From: Chitinophaga chungangae
GTDB lineage: Bacteria > Bacteroidota > Bacteroidia > Chitinophagales > Chitinophagaceae
Assembly (NCBI RefSeq): GCF_017742215.1
Contig: NZ_JAGHKP010000003.1
Coordinates: 430,308-494,307, forward strand
DNA: 64,000 bases
Reading direction: 5' to 3'
A program made the position numbers and the translations under genes. The notes beneath the pieces were generated by a model, which saw only the letters and a list, made by a program, of their open reading frames with translations, searched no databases and was not told the origin of the DNA. Below, one piece after another: positions 34,486-43,018 of the stretch (positions within the stretch are counted from its first letter, which is position 1; every line of letters starts with the position of its first letter).

Positions 34486-36072
34486 TCAATACCACCGGTC
34501 GGGATGCGCCATTTCAAAATCCTGTTTGTATTTCTCCGGGATCTTGTTGTTGATCATGCAGCTGGGCTCCAGCGAAGGGAAAATATCTTCGAAGGTGCGC
34601 ACTTCGTTCATAAATACGCGGCGGTAAATATGCGAACGGGTGAGTTTTTTGTAATCGTCGATGCCGGCGGCGCCCATCAGTTCCACGAAGTTTTTTACCG
34701 TTTCTCCCTGGTAATTGGCGACGCGCTGTTTTTTATCGCTCACGACGAGGCCTACCGCCAGGGCGGGGTCTTGCGTGGCCACGCCGGTCGGGCATTTGTT
34801 GGAGTTGCATTGCAGGGCCTGGATGCAGCCGATGGCCATCATCATGGCCCTTGCGCTGTTGCAGGCGTCCGCGCCCAGGGCGATGGCGCGCAGCAGGTGG
34901 AAACCGGAAAGTATTTTGCCGGAAGCGATGATCTTGATATGCTGGCGGATGTTGAAACCGACGAGCATGTTGTGCACGAAGGCAAGACCGTCGAGCAAAG
35001 GCGCGCCCACGTGATTGGAGAATTCCTGCGGAGCGGCGCCGGTGCCGCCTTCGCCGCCGTCTACGGTGATGAAGTCCGGGTAAATGTCCAGCTCGATCAT
35101 GGCCTTGCAGATGCCGATGAATTCGCTTTTCCGGCCGATGCAAAGTTTAAACCCGGTGGGTTTGCCGCCGGAAAGCTCGCGCATTTTCTGGATGAACAAT
35201 ACGAGCTCTTTCGGGGTGCCGAACGCGCTGTGATAGGGTGGTGAATAAATGGTGGTGCCGGGTTTTACGTGGCGGATGGCCGCGATCTCGGGCGTGTTTT
35301 TTTTAGCGGGCAAAATGCCGCCGTGGCCGGGCTTTGCGCCCTGCGAGAGTTTCAGTTCCACCATTTTGATCTGCGGGGCGGCTACGTTTTGCGCGAACAG
35401 CTCGCCGGAGAAATTGCCGTCGTCGTCGCGACAGCCGAAATAACCGGTGCCGATCTGCCAGATGATGTCGCCGTTGTGTTTCAGGTGATACGGGCTGAGA
35501 CCGCCTTCACCGGTGTTGTGGGCAAAGTTGCCGATCTTGGCGCCCGCGTTCAGCGCCTCGATAGCGTTGCTGCTCAGCGAGCCGAAGCTCATGGCGGACA
35601 CGTTGAAGATGCTGGCGGAATAAGGTTGTTTGCAGTCTTTATTGCCGATCGTTACACGGGGTTTATGGTCGAGTTTGTGGAAATCTTTGGGTGAAATGGA
35701 ATGGCTCATCCATTCATAACCTTCTTCGTACACGTCCAGCTGGGTGCCGAAAGGCATGGTGTCCATCTCGCGTTTGGCGCGCTGGTAAATGGTAGAGCGG
35801 TCGATGCGGTTAACGGGCCGCCCGTCTATGTCTGATTCCACGAAATACTGGTACATTTTGGGGCGGAGGGCTTCCATCCAGTAACGCATCCGCCCGAAAA
35901 CGGGGTAAGTGCGCATGATGGAATGCGCGGTTTGCCGCATGTCGTTGATCCCCATAATAAAAAGCGCAATAATTACCGCCAGCAGTACATACCACCAGGC
36001 ACTGGCGTAATACCCGAGCAGGAACGCGCCGATGATCCCGATAACCGAACTGATAATAAATCCTTTCCGCAT
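34486..36072 (-). CDS. Membrane-anchored FMN-binding glutamate-synthase-family protein
   Basis: 528 aa from ATG at 36070-36072. Two N-terminal membrane segments (IISSVIGIIGAFLLGYY and YVLLAVIIALFI) precede a GltB-type FMN/Fe-S barrel with SAMSFGSLS, HNTGEGGLS, KPGHGGILP, TVDGGEGGTGAAP and a 3Fe-4S motif CxxxxxCxxxKCPTGVATQ. It has no glutaminase or NADPH subunit, so it is a stand-alone GltS-like flavoprotein of the kind common in Bacteroidota, with uncertain reaction. A -7 box lies 24 bp upstream. Confidence 0.92.
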   Translation of the reverse strand: MRKGFIISSVIGIIGAFLLGYYASAWWYVLLAVIIALFIMGINDMRQTAHSIMRTYPVFGRMRYWMEALRPKMYQYFVESDIDGRPVNRIDRSTIYQRAKREMDTMPFGTQLDVYEEGYEWMSHSISPKDFHKLDHKPRVTIGNKDCKQPYSASIFNVSAMSFGSLSSNAIEALNAGAKIGNFAHNTGEGGLSPYHLKHNGDIIWQIGTGYFGCRDDDGNFSGELFAQNVAAPQIKMVELKLSQGAKPGHGGILPAKKNTPEIAAIRHVKPGTTIYSPPYHSAFGTPKELVLFIQKMRELSGGKPTGFKLCIGRKSEFIGICKAMIELDIYPDFITVDGGEGGTGAAPQEFSNHVGAPLLDGLAFVHNMLVGFNIRQHIKIIASGKILSGFHLLRAIALGADACNSARAMMMAIGCIQALQCNSNKCPTGVATQDPALAVGLVVSDKKQRVANYQGETVKNFVELMGAAGIDDYKKLTRSHIYRRVFMNEVRTFEDIFPSLEPSCMINNKIPEKYKQDFEMAHPDRWY

Positions 36073-36096
36073 TGTTGGTCGTTTTTTAATCAACTG

Positions 36097-36104
36097 CAAA
36101 TTTA
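36097..36104 (-). promoter_or_regulatory. -7 box of the glutamate-synthase-like gene
   Basis: CAAATTTA (TAAATTTG on the minus strand) is 24 bp before the start codon. Confidence 0.5.
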
Positions 36105-36174
36105 GGGATTATTCATATTGGCGGCTGTTTTACGAAATTCAAACGCAAACGCGCCAAATTCAGGAAAGCCATTC

Positions 36175-36222
36175 AGTCAACGCTGCAAATCATGAAGATT
36201 TGTAAAAAAATCAGCGTTGACT
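36175..36222. repeat. Two-tier inverted repeat
   Basis: An 11-bp perfect outer repeat AGTCAACGCTG (36175-36185) / CAGCGTTGACT (36212-36222) encloses a 6-bp inner repeat CAAATC (36186-36191) / GATTTG (36197-36202) with an atgaa loop. Nine bases (taaaaaaat) bulge on one side. It does not end in a T-run, so it is not a simple terminator. Confidence 0.7.
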
Positions 36223-36606
36223 TTAGAATCCGTTATATGAAGAAAATTTCCGCGCTCTTTGGTTTTCTTTGTTTCGCCTGTGGCAGACGCCGCGCGCATA
36301 CCCGTTTCCCGCGACCGGAGAGAGCGTGTGCGGCAGGCGCTGGTGTAAAGGAAGGCCACGTGTTGCCCTTTTTCCACGATACCGGCCACCCCTAAAAACA
36401 TCACTCCTGACAGAGGCCCGGTCGCCGCCTCATCCTAAAACACGGCAAACTTCTTGCTATTAATTGGTGAAAACCGACAGGCGGCAACCATAGCCCGGCA
36501 AAACGGAAAAGTCACCTCAAAAAAAGATCGAACGCCCGCCCCCGGCTTCAGTTGTATCAGCTGCGATCCTTCCATCGGCCGAAAAAGCGGCCCTAAACCA
36601 TAATTT
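36223..36606. other. Non-coding or degraded region
   Basis: No convincing gene. Short frames exist on both strands (one plus-strand frame begins MKKISALFGFLCFA, like a signal peptide, then turns arginine-rich), but none has a recognisable fold. It could be the remnant of a small secreted gene. Confidence 0.35.
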
Positions 36607-37188
36607 ATGAGAAATCTGTTAGCAATCTGTTTGTCAGGAGCCTTGTTAACCGGCACACCTCTCTTTGCGCAAGACGAAACCACTGCACAAAACGGAACCA
36701 CTGCAAAAAACGAAGCTGCTCCCCGGAACGAAATCAGCGCACAAGCCGGCAGCGACATCGTGTTCCGGCTTTTCGGGAAAACCCGTGAAGACCTTTTCGC
36801 CAATTACCTCCGTATCACGCGTAGCGAACAAACGGAATTCGACGCGGCGCTGATGCAGTACGAAACCGAAAAAGCGCCTTTCACCGAAGAACGTAATTAC
36901 CTGCTGCGGCTTTATAACGAAAAATTCCAGACGGTAGACGAACAGATGATGACCGAACTGACAAAAAACATCATCAAAAACGACAAAGAATTTGTTTCGC
37001 TGCAAACCCGCTACTATCGCCGGATGATCAAGCTGCTGGGCAGCAACCGCGCGGCGATGTTCTTCCAGCTGGACAATTACCTCGAGCTCGCCAGCAAACT
37101 CTACATCCAGGGCGGGCTTCCGTTTATCAAAGAGCTGGAAACCGACCGCAAACTGGCGGTGGCGCGGCTGGAACGGGAGGTCAATTAA
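36607..37188 (+). CDS. Secreted helical protein of unknown function
   Basis: 193 aa. A signal peptide (TPLFAQ, cleavage near 22) is followed by a low-complexity linker with a repeated (T/A)(A/P)xN(G/E) unit (residues about 23-47) and then a wholly alpha-helical, charged domain (about 55-190) with no cysteines. The size and helicity recall periplasmic Spy/LTXXQ-type chaperones, but no LTxxQ motif is present. It is monocistronic. I do not recognise it. Confidence 0.6.
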   Translation: MRNLLAICLSGALLTGTPLFAQDETTAQNGTTAKNEAAPRNEISAQAGSDIVFRLFGKTREDLFANYLRITRSEQTEFDAALMQYETEKAPFTEERNYLLRLYNEKFQTVDEQMMTELTKNIIKNDKEFVSLQTRYYRRMIKLLGSNRAAMFFQLDNYLELASKLYIQGGLPFIKELETDRKLAVARLEREVN

Positions 37189-37290
37189 AAAAAACGGAGC
37201 AACGACGATCTGCGTATTGAAGGCCTGAGAACGGTCGCGGCGGTTTATTGCCGCGGGAACAAATTGCGGCTGTTTTTTGTTCTAATTCAT

Positions 37291-38454
37291 ATGCACACTG
37301 ATTTAAAACCGGCTTTACAGCAAGAGTTAGCCAACGTTCTGGATTTCTGGATGAAACATACGGTAGACGAGCGGTCCGGCGGCTTTTACGGCCGGCTGGC
37401 GAACGATAATACGCCCGACCGTTTTGCGTTGAAAGGCTCCGTGCTCAATGCCCGCATCCTTTGGACGTTCGCGGCCGCATTTAACGCCACCCGCAAACCA
37501 GAATACCTCGAAACCGCCCGCCGGGCCTACGATTACATCAATGCCTACCTCGTCGATAAAGAATTCGGCGGCGTGCTCTGGTGCGTGGATTATTCCGGTC
37601 AACCCGTAGAAACGCAGAAGCAGGTGTATGCCATCGCTTTTACCGTGTATGCGTTCGCGGAGTATTTCAGGGCCACCGGCCTCGAAGAAGCCAAAGAAAA
37701 AGCCATCGGGCTGTACAGCCTCATCCAGTTGTATGGCTATGATTGTATTTACGGAGGATATGAAGAAGCGTTTAGCCGTGACTGGAAGCTGCCGCTCAAA
37801 CCGGGAAAGGAAACAGAGATAAAAAAATCGATGAACACGCACCTGCACATTCTCGAAGCATACGCCACGCTGTATTCCGTTTGGCCGGACGCCGGGCTGA
37901 AAGGCCACCTGCGCGACCTGCTGCTGGTTTTTCACGACAAGATCGTGAACCGCGATACAGGGCACCTGTACCTTTTTTTTGATGAACAATGGAACCCGAA
38001 AGATACGACGGTCAGTTATGGCCACGATATCGAAGCCAGCTGGCTGTTGCAGCAGGCGGCGGAAATGCTGGGAGACGAAACATTGACGAAAAAATTTAAA
38101 ATATTGTCGCTGCGAATGGCGGACGCAGCGGCGGAAGGCCTCGATGCAGACGGCGGCCTCTGGCAGCAGACGGACGTTACCGGGCAAAAGGCTTCGGAAA
38201 AACAATGGTGGCCGCAGGCAGAAGCCATCGTGGGATTTGTGAACGCGTACCGGAACACAGACGATGAAAAATATCTCCGGCTGGCGGAAAACTCATGGAA
38301 TTTCGTGCAGTCGCACATTCTCGATAAAGAACATGGCGAATGGTGCTGGGGGATCGATGCGGACAAACAAAAACTGGAGGAAGACAAGGTTGGCCTCTGG
38401 AAATGCCCGTACCACAACAGCCGCGCCTGTCTTGAAGTGATCCGCAGGTTATAG
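37291..38454 (+). CDS. Cellobiose 2-epimerase (AGE family)
   Basis: 387 aa from ATG 37291. It is an (alpha/alpha)6 barrel of the N-acylglucosamine 2-epimerase family closest to Bacteroides-type cellobiose epimerases: GGFYGRL, LNARILWTF (Arg55), TKKQ-like ETQKQVYAIAF, MNTHLHILEAYATL, YGHDIEASWLLQQAAE, WWPQAEA and the C-terminal WKCPYHNSRACLE. It converts beta-1,4-linked disaccharides such as cellobiose or mannobiose to their 2-epimers in the cytosol. It stands alone, and its stop codon overlaps that of the convergent LuxR regulator. Confidence 0.9.
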   Translation: MHTDLKPALQQELANVLDFWMKHTVDERSGGFYGRLANDNTPDRFALKGSVLNARILWTFAAAFNATRKPEYLETARRAYDYINAYLVDKEFGGVLWCVDYSGQPVETQKQVYAIAFTVYAFAEYFRATGLEEAKEKAIGLYSLIQLYGYDCIYGGYEEAFSRDWKLPLKPGKETEIKKSMNTHLHILEAYATLYSVWPDAGLKGHLRDLLLVFHDKIVNRDTGHLYLFFDEQWNPKDTTVSYGHDIEASWLLQQAAEMLGDETLTKKFKILSLRMADAAAEGLDADGGLWQQTDVTGQKASEKQWWPQAEAIVGFVNAYRNTDDEKYLRLAENSWNFVQSHILDKEHGEWCWGIDADKQKLEEDKVGLWKCPYHNSRACLEVIRRL

Positions 38455-39084
38455 GATGCCATGATGTTTCGCGAAGTTGAGCAAACCCGCCGTGTTCTTC
38501 AGTTCCAGCTTGCGCAGGATATTTTTCCGGTGCGTGTTCACCGTAAATTCGCTGATAGACAGCTGTGTGCCGATCTCGCGGCTGGTCAGTTCGCTGCCCA
38601 CCATCCTGATGATCTCCACTTCGCGTTTGGTCAGCTGGTATTTTTTCATGAACTCGTCCAGGAAATAGGAAGGAAGCTGTGTTTCCTGCGCCCGCAGCTC
38701 CTCGAAATACGTTCCGCCTTCCACGATCACGCCGATGGCGGTTTTGAGCACGGAAGCGGGGGAATTTTTCAACAGGTAACCATTCGCGCCCAGTTTGCGC
38801 ACTTCCGCCAGCAGTTGCGGCTGGTTGTAATTCGTGAGCACCAGCACTTTCAACGAAGGATATTGCCCGCGGATGATCTCCAGCGCGCGGATGCCGTCCA
38901 GCTGCGGCATGTTCAGGTCCAGCAGCACGAGATCTGCCTGCGCGGTGGCAAGCCTTTCCAGCAATTCGCGGCCGTTGTTCGCCGGTTCCAGTATTTCCCA
39001 GCCGGGGTGCTCGGCCAGCACGGCGGAGATGCCGTCTGTCAGCAATTGATGATCGTCTGCAATAAGAATGCGTAATGTTTTCAT
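38449..39084 (-). CDS. LuxR/NarL-family response regulator
   Basis: 211 aa. Receiver domain with D10-D11, phospho-acceptor D56 in LLDLNMP and LKNSP near residue 105; C-terminal HTH of the LuxR type (LTKREVEIIRMVGSELTSREIG, then FTVNTHRKNILRKL). It follows its partner histidine kinase by 4 bp. The regulon is unknown. Confidence 0.93.
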   Translation of the reverse strand: MKTLRILIADDHQLLTDGISAVLAEHPGWEILEPANNGRELLERLATAQADLVLLDLNMPQLDGIRALEIIRGQYPSLKVLVLTNYNQPQLLAEVRKLGANGYLLKNSPASVLKTAIGVIVEGGTYFEELRAQETQLPSYFLDEFMKKYQLTKREVEIIRMVGSELTSREIGTQLSISEFTVNTHRKNILRKLELKNTAGLLNFAKHHGIL

Positions 39085-39088
39085 AAGC

Positions 39089-40906
39089 TCATTTTTTTGC
39101 GGGCAACGGCAGGTCGATGTTCACCATCGTGCCCCGGCCCGGCGCGCTCTCGATTTGTACGGCCCCTTCCAGGTAAGCGACCTTTGAATGAATACTGCGG
39201 AGGAGCCCCGGCGCGGTGGTGCCCGCGTCTATTCCTTTCCCGTTATCTTCCACCATCACCGAACAGGTATCTTCATGTTCTATCAGCTGGATCAGCGCAT
39301 GGCTGGCGCCCGCGTGCCGCAATACGTTCTGCAGCAGTTCCTGCACGATGCGGTAAACGGTGTGCTGGAAATTGCGCGGGTAAGCCTGCGCGTCCGTAAA
39401 ACCGAGCAGCACCAGTTCTATTTGGATTTTTCCCGAAGCGTTGGCCAGCTGCACCATGTCTTCCACGGCGCGCAGCAACCCGTATTTTTCAATGGCGACG
39501 GGCGTAAGCTGGTGGCTGATCGTACGCACGGTATGACTGATGTCTTTCAGCAGCGCGCCCGCATTTTGCAATTGTTTTTCGCTGCCCATCGGGTTTTCCT
39601 GCACGGCGCCGAGCTGCAGCGAAGCCAGCGACAGCATGGAGCCGATCTCGTCGTGCAGGCGGTCTGCCAGTGTTTTGCGTTCATTTTCTTCCACCGTTAC
39701 GATCGTGTCCGTCAGTGTTTTTTGCTGCAGGTTCATTGCCAGCAGCGCGGCTTCTTTTTCTTTCCGGTACATATTAAAACGCGCGGCCAGCCCGAAAGTG
39801 ATGATGATCATTTCCAGCACCACGCCGGTGAACATGCCGAAGTGCGCCCAGAATTCCGGGAGCGTTATTTTGCCAAGATGATAAAGATTTTCGAGCAGCA
39901 CGCAAAGAAAAAGCGCGCCGGAACCGGCAAGGTAAACGCTTGCGGCTGTGTTACCTTTAATGGCCTGGGTAACGAGGCCCGCCGTCACAAAAATGACAGC
40001 GGCCAGCGAAAACAGCGGCAGCGAGGTTTGCAGGTACAGGCTGATGACGCCGAACCCTGTGTAATCCACCGGCCAGAGCATGACCGCGAGCAATGCCAGC
40101 CAGGTGATCTGGAAAACAGTGAAAGGCCTGCGCATCCAGCTGCCTTTCCGGATGTTCATAAAACCCCGCAGGAATTGCAGCGCGAGCACGAGATTGGTGA
40201 GCACGAACACCGGCCGGGCGCGGCTCGGGAAAAAATATGAATCCGGCCAGAGATAACGGAACCCCAACCCTTTGTTCGCCCAGATCCACAGCAGCATGCT
40301 CGTGACATATAACGCGTACCAGCCGTAAACCGCGTCTTTCGTGGTGATAAAAAGGAACAGCCCGAAAAGGATAATGAGCAGCACGATGCCCGTCAGTACG
40401 CCGTTTACCAGCATTTCGCCGCCCTGGCTGTTTTGCAGTTCCGCCTTGCCGCGGATGGTCAGCGGCGCCTGCAGTGATTCGTTGTGTTTGTCTACCTTCA
40501 GCAGGTACAGTTGCGCGCCGCGGTCCAGGGGAAAAGCGAAAGCGTTGTGCACGAGCGGCCGCTGGCGGAAAGGGTGGAAGTCGCCGGTAACGGCCAGCAA
40601 CTGCAGGCTGTCTTTCAGCCCGTACCATTCCAAATGATTGATATGGGGATTGTCTGCCAGCAGTACGAGCTCTTTCGCGGCAACGGTATCCCGCACCGGC
40701 AGCGCGATCCAGAAAACAGAAGTGGTGAAACCCGGGTTGAGATAGGCGGGCTCCAGTTGCCGGAAGCCGCCATGGCGGTATATTTCCAGCGCTTTTGAAG
40801 CGGTAAGCGTGCGCGGCGTGTCTTCCAGCACATAAAAGCCGGACTGCGCCCGCAGCAAAGGGATAAAATTCAAAAGGAAACACGCCAGCAGCCATGTTCT
40901 CCGCAT
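39089..40906 (-). CDS. 7TMR-DISM sensor histidine kinase (HisKA_3)
   Basis: 605 aa from ATG at 40904-40906. A signal peptide precedes a periplasmic 7TMR-DISMED2 domain (about 25-160), seven membrane segments (about 167-375), a HisKA_3 dimerisation region with His418 in ADRLHDEIGS, and an HATPase_c with VEDNGKGID and PGRGTMV. It pairs with the LuxR-type regulator encoded 4 bp downstream. The DISMED2 domain usually binds carbohydrates; the neighbouring cellobiose epimerase is suggestive but convergent. Confidence 0.92.
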   Translation of the reverse strand: MRRTWLLACFLLNFIPLLRAQSGFYVLEDTPRTLTASKALEIYRHGGFRQLEPAYLNPGFTTSVFWIALPVRDTVAAKELVLLADNPHINHLEWYGLKDSLQLLAVTGDFHPFRQRPLVHNAFAFPLDRGAQLYLLKVDKHNESLQAPLTIRGKAELQNSQGGEMLVNGVLTGIVLLIILFGLFLFITTKDAVYGWYALYVTSMLLWIWANKGLGFRYLWPDSYFFPSRARPVFVLTNLVLALQFLRGFMNIRKGSWMRRPFTVFQITWLALLAVMLWPVDYTGFGVISLYLQTSLPLFSLAAVIFVTAGLVTQAIKGNTAASVYLAGSGALFLCVLLENLYHLGKITLPEFWAHFGMFTGVVLEMIIITFGLAARFNMYRKEKEAALLAMNLQQKTLTDTIVTVEENERKTLADRLHDEIGSMLSLASLQLGAVQENPMGSEKQLQNAGALLKDISHTVRTISHQLTPVAIEKYGLLRAVEDMVQLANASGKIQIELVLLGFTDAQAYPRNFQHTVYRIVQELLQNVLRHAGASHALIQLIEHEDTCSVMVEDNGKGIDAGTTAPGLLRSIHSKVAYLEGAVQIESAPGRGTMVNIDLPLPAKK

Positions 40907-40987
40907 ACACCAGGGATTGATCGGAGCCAAGATACTGCAAATCAATAGAAAAGAAATTACACGCTCGTGCCAAAATGATTAATACGC

Positions 40988-40995
40988 TATATTTG
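40988..40995 (+). promoter_or_regulatory. -7 box of the small membrane protein/SPFH operon
   Basis: TATATTTG lies 28 bp before the first start codon. Confidence 0.5.
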
Positions 40996-41023
40996 GTAAA
41001 AATTATCCGAACTATACCGAAAC

Positions 41024-41206
41024 ATGAAATATCTGCTTTTTTTGATCCCGGTGCTTGTGTTGGTTGACCTGTACCTCTGGACGCGCATCACCGCTATGCT
41101 GACGGCTTCCAGCGATACGTCCGTTGCGCTGGGCGTAATGCTTATCTGCGTTACGCTGGCGGCGCATTATTTCCTCTTTAAACTCGTAAAATCAAAGCTC
41201 AGATGA
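41024..41206 (+). CDS. Small two-helix membrane protein
   Basis: 60 aa. Two hydrophobic segments (residues 2-19 and 37-53) joined by a short polar loop, with a basic C-terminus. Its stop overlaps the start of the SPFH gene (ATGATGA), so the two are translationally coupled, and a good -7 box lies upstream. It may be a partner or anchor of the SPFH protein; no known family is recognised. Confidence 0.65.
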   Translation: MKYLLFLIPVLVLVDLYLWTRITAMLTASSDTSVALGVMLICVTLAAHYFLFKLVKSKLR

Positions 41207-41994
41207 TGAAATACAAAGGACTGATTCTCGCCGTCATCGCGGGATTCGTGCTTACCCTGGCCTGCTGCTCTTCCTGCACCCGCATAGACGCCGGGCACGA
41301 AGGCATCCGCGTAAAACAATACGGTACCGGCAAAGGCGTGCAGGACGTGTCGCTGGTAACCGGCCGCGTTTGGTTCAATCCCTTTACCGAAGAGATCCAT
41401 CAATTCCCCGTATTCGTGCAAACGGCGGACTACGAGCCCTTTTCCGTGAATGCGAAAGACGGTTCCGTATTCACCGTAGACCCCACCATCACCTTCAAGG
41501 TGATCGCGGGCCGTTCGCCGGAGATCTTCAAAAAATACCGGAAAGACATTACAGAGATCACCCGCACCACGCTGTTCAATTATGTGCGCGACGCGTTCCG
41601 TATCCAGTTCAACAAATATTCCACAGACAGCATGATCAGCAACCGAGAAGGCTTTGAAAATGCGGTGCAGATACAGCTTTCAACGGAGCTGAGCAAAGAA
41701 GGGTTCGACCTCGAACAAATGACTTCCGGCATCACCTATCCCGAAAGCATTACGCAGGCCATCGACGCAAAGAACCGCGCGGTGCAGCAGGCGATGCAGG
41801 TGGAAAACGAATTGCGCGTGGCGGAAGCGAATGCAAGGAAACTGATCGTACAGGCTGAAGCGGAAGCCAAAGCCAACCTGCTGCGGCAACAATCCCTCAC
41901 GCCGCTGCTCATCCAGCAGCAGTTCATCGAAAAGTGGGACGGAAAAACGCCGCTATACGGCAGCTCGCCGGTGATGTTCAAGAGCGTACAATAA
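41203..41994 (+). CDS. SPFH/Band 7 (prohibitin-like) membrane protein
   Basis: 263 aa (start could also be the second ATG at 41206). An N-terminal signal-anchor with a Cys-rich end (LACCSSC, possibly lipidated) is followed by an SPFH domain (about 28-190, with GHEGIRVKQYG, SVNAKDGSVFTVDPTITFKV) and a coiled-coil helix rich in Ala/Glu (about 190-235). SPFH proteins form membrane scaffolds that regulate proteases such as FtsH. It is coupled to the small membrane protein upstream. Confidence 0.9.
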   Translation: MMKYKGLILAVIAGFVLTLACCSSCTRIDAGHEGIRVKQYGTGKGVQDVSLVTGRVWFNPFTEEIHQFPVFVQTADYEPFSVNAKDGSVFTVDPTITFKVIAGRSPEIFKKYRKDITEITRTTLFNYVRDAFRIQFNKYSTDSMISNREGFENAVQIQLSTELSKEGFDLEQMTSGITYPESITQAIDAKNRAVQQAMQVENELRVAEANARKLIVQAEAEAKANLLRQQSLTPLLIQQQFIEKWDGKTPLYGSSPVMFKSVQ

Positions 41995-41998
41995 AACA

Positions 41999-42026
41999 AA
42001 AAGCCAGGCAGTGCCTGGCTTTTTTA
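41999..42026. terminator. Bidirectional terminator between SPFH and Usp genes
   Basis: The stem aaagccaggca / tgcctggcttt is followed by a T-run, between convergent genes. Confidence 0.85.
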
Positions 42027-42070
42027 ATGCGATCATCCCGTTGAACGGGCGCATTTTCCCATAAAAAAAC

Positions 42071-42886
42071 TTACCGCACGATCACAACGGGCACGGCTGA
42101 ATGAAAAGCAAGCCGTTTGGTGATGCTTTTGTGGAACAGCTCCGCAAAGAAGCCATATTCGCCGGGAATGGCCAGCAGCATGTCCGCATTATTGTCCGCC
42201 GCAAAATCCTGTATGCCTGCCACCAGATCCGTATGCTGCACTTCGTGGTACGCGGCGGACGGCAGACCGAGCGCCTGCAACAGCGCTGACGGCGCTTCGC
42301 CGTCGCTTTCGGTGACAGACACATGCACCACTTCCAGCGTGGCCTGCAATGCGCTTGTGAAGTTGCGGATACTGTCGGCCTGATGCGGCTGCAGGGATAT
42401 TTTTTTGCTGTATGCGAATAATATGCGGTGTACTTTTTCGTATTGTACCGTATGCGGCACGATCACGAGCGGAAGGGTGGACATATTCGCCGCGTCGAGC
42501 GCGTTGCTGCCGATGAAACGCTGGCTCATGGCGCTTTTGCCGGTGATGCCCATGATCACTGCGGAAACTTTCACATCCTGCAGCGCTTCATGCATGGCTT
42601 CGATAAAAACGAGCGGGCTGGTTCTGGTTTCGATATTGATGTATTCCACCAGTTCGTTTTGCAGTTCTTGTTTCAGCTGCGCCATTTGCTGGTCGAGCAT
42701 CTGGCGGAATTCGGGCGTGTCTGCGTCCGTCATGGCCACTACGGAGGTGGTAGCTTCCACAGGAAGGCCGTAGGCGTGGAAAAGCACGATGTCCGTAGCT
42801 TTGGCCTGGCGCGCGAACGAAACGGCGTAGCGGGCGGCGTTGAACGCCGTGTCTGAAAAATCGACGGGAACGAGTATTTTTTGCAT
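42071..42886 (-). CDS. Universal stress protein, tandem UspA domains
   Basis: 271 aa from ATG at 42884-42886; the longer upstream frame starts in the intergenic region. The first UspA domain (about 1-140) opens with MQKILVPVDFSDTAFNAARYA and has the ATP-loop-like MGITGKSAMSQRFIGSNA with a G-x9-G pattern. The second domain (about 150-271) is more divergent and ends PVVIV. Double-domain Usp proteins of this kind are common in Bacteroidota. Cytosolic. Confidence 0.92.
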   Translation of the reverse strand: MQKILVPVDFSDTAFNAARYAVSFARQAKATDIVLFHAYGLPVEATTSVVAMTDADTPEFRQMLDQQMAQLKQELQNELVEYINIETRTSPLVFIEAMHEALQDVKVSAVIMGITGKSAMSQRFIGSNALDAANMSTLPLVIVPHTVQYEKVHRILFAYSKKISLQPHQADSIRNFTSALQATLEVVHVSVTESDGEAPSALLQALGLPSAAYHEVQHTDLVAGIQDFAADNNADMLLAIPGEYGFFAELFHKSITKRLAFHSAVPVVIVR

Positions 42887-42965
42887 GGCTGATGGAATGT
42901 GTTCAGAGTTATAACAAATCGTGCGCCAGGGGGTTGAAATATCATAGAAAAACCACAATAAATAG

Positions 42966-42973
42966 TAGTTTTG
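42966..42973 (+). promoter_or_regulatory. -7 box of the glycosyltransferase gene
   Basis: TAGTTTTG lies 45 bp before the start codon. Confidence 0.4.
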
Positions 42974-43018
42974 CGCGCGGCATTCCCGCTTTTTTTCTGA
43001 TCAAATTTTAATATCCGC

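Noticed and set aside
36192..36395. Plus-strand frame starting in the loop of the inverted repeat, and its minus-strand counterpart at 36177-36404
   Set aside because: Arginine-rich composition after a short hydrophobic start and no conserved motif; kept only as a possible degraded gene in the non-coding entry.
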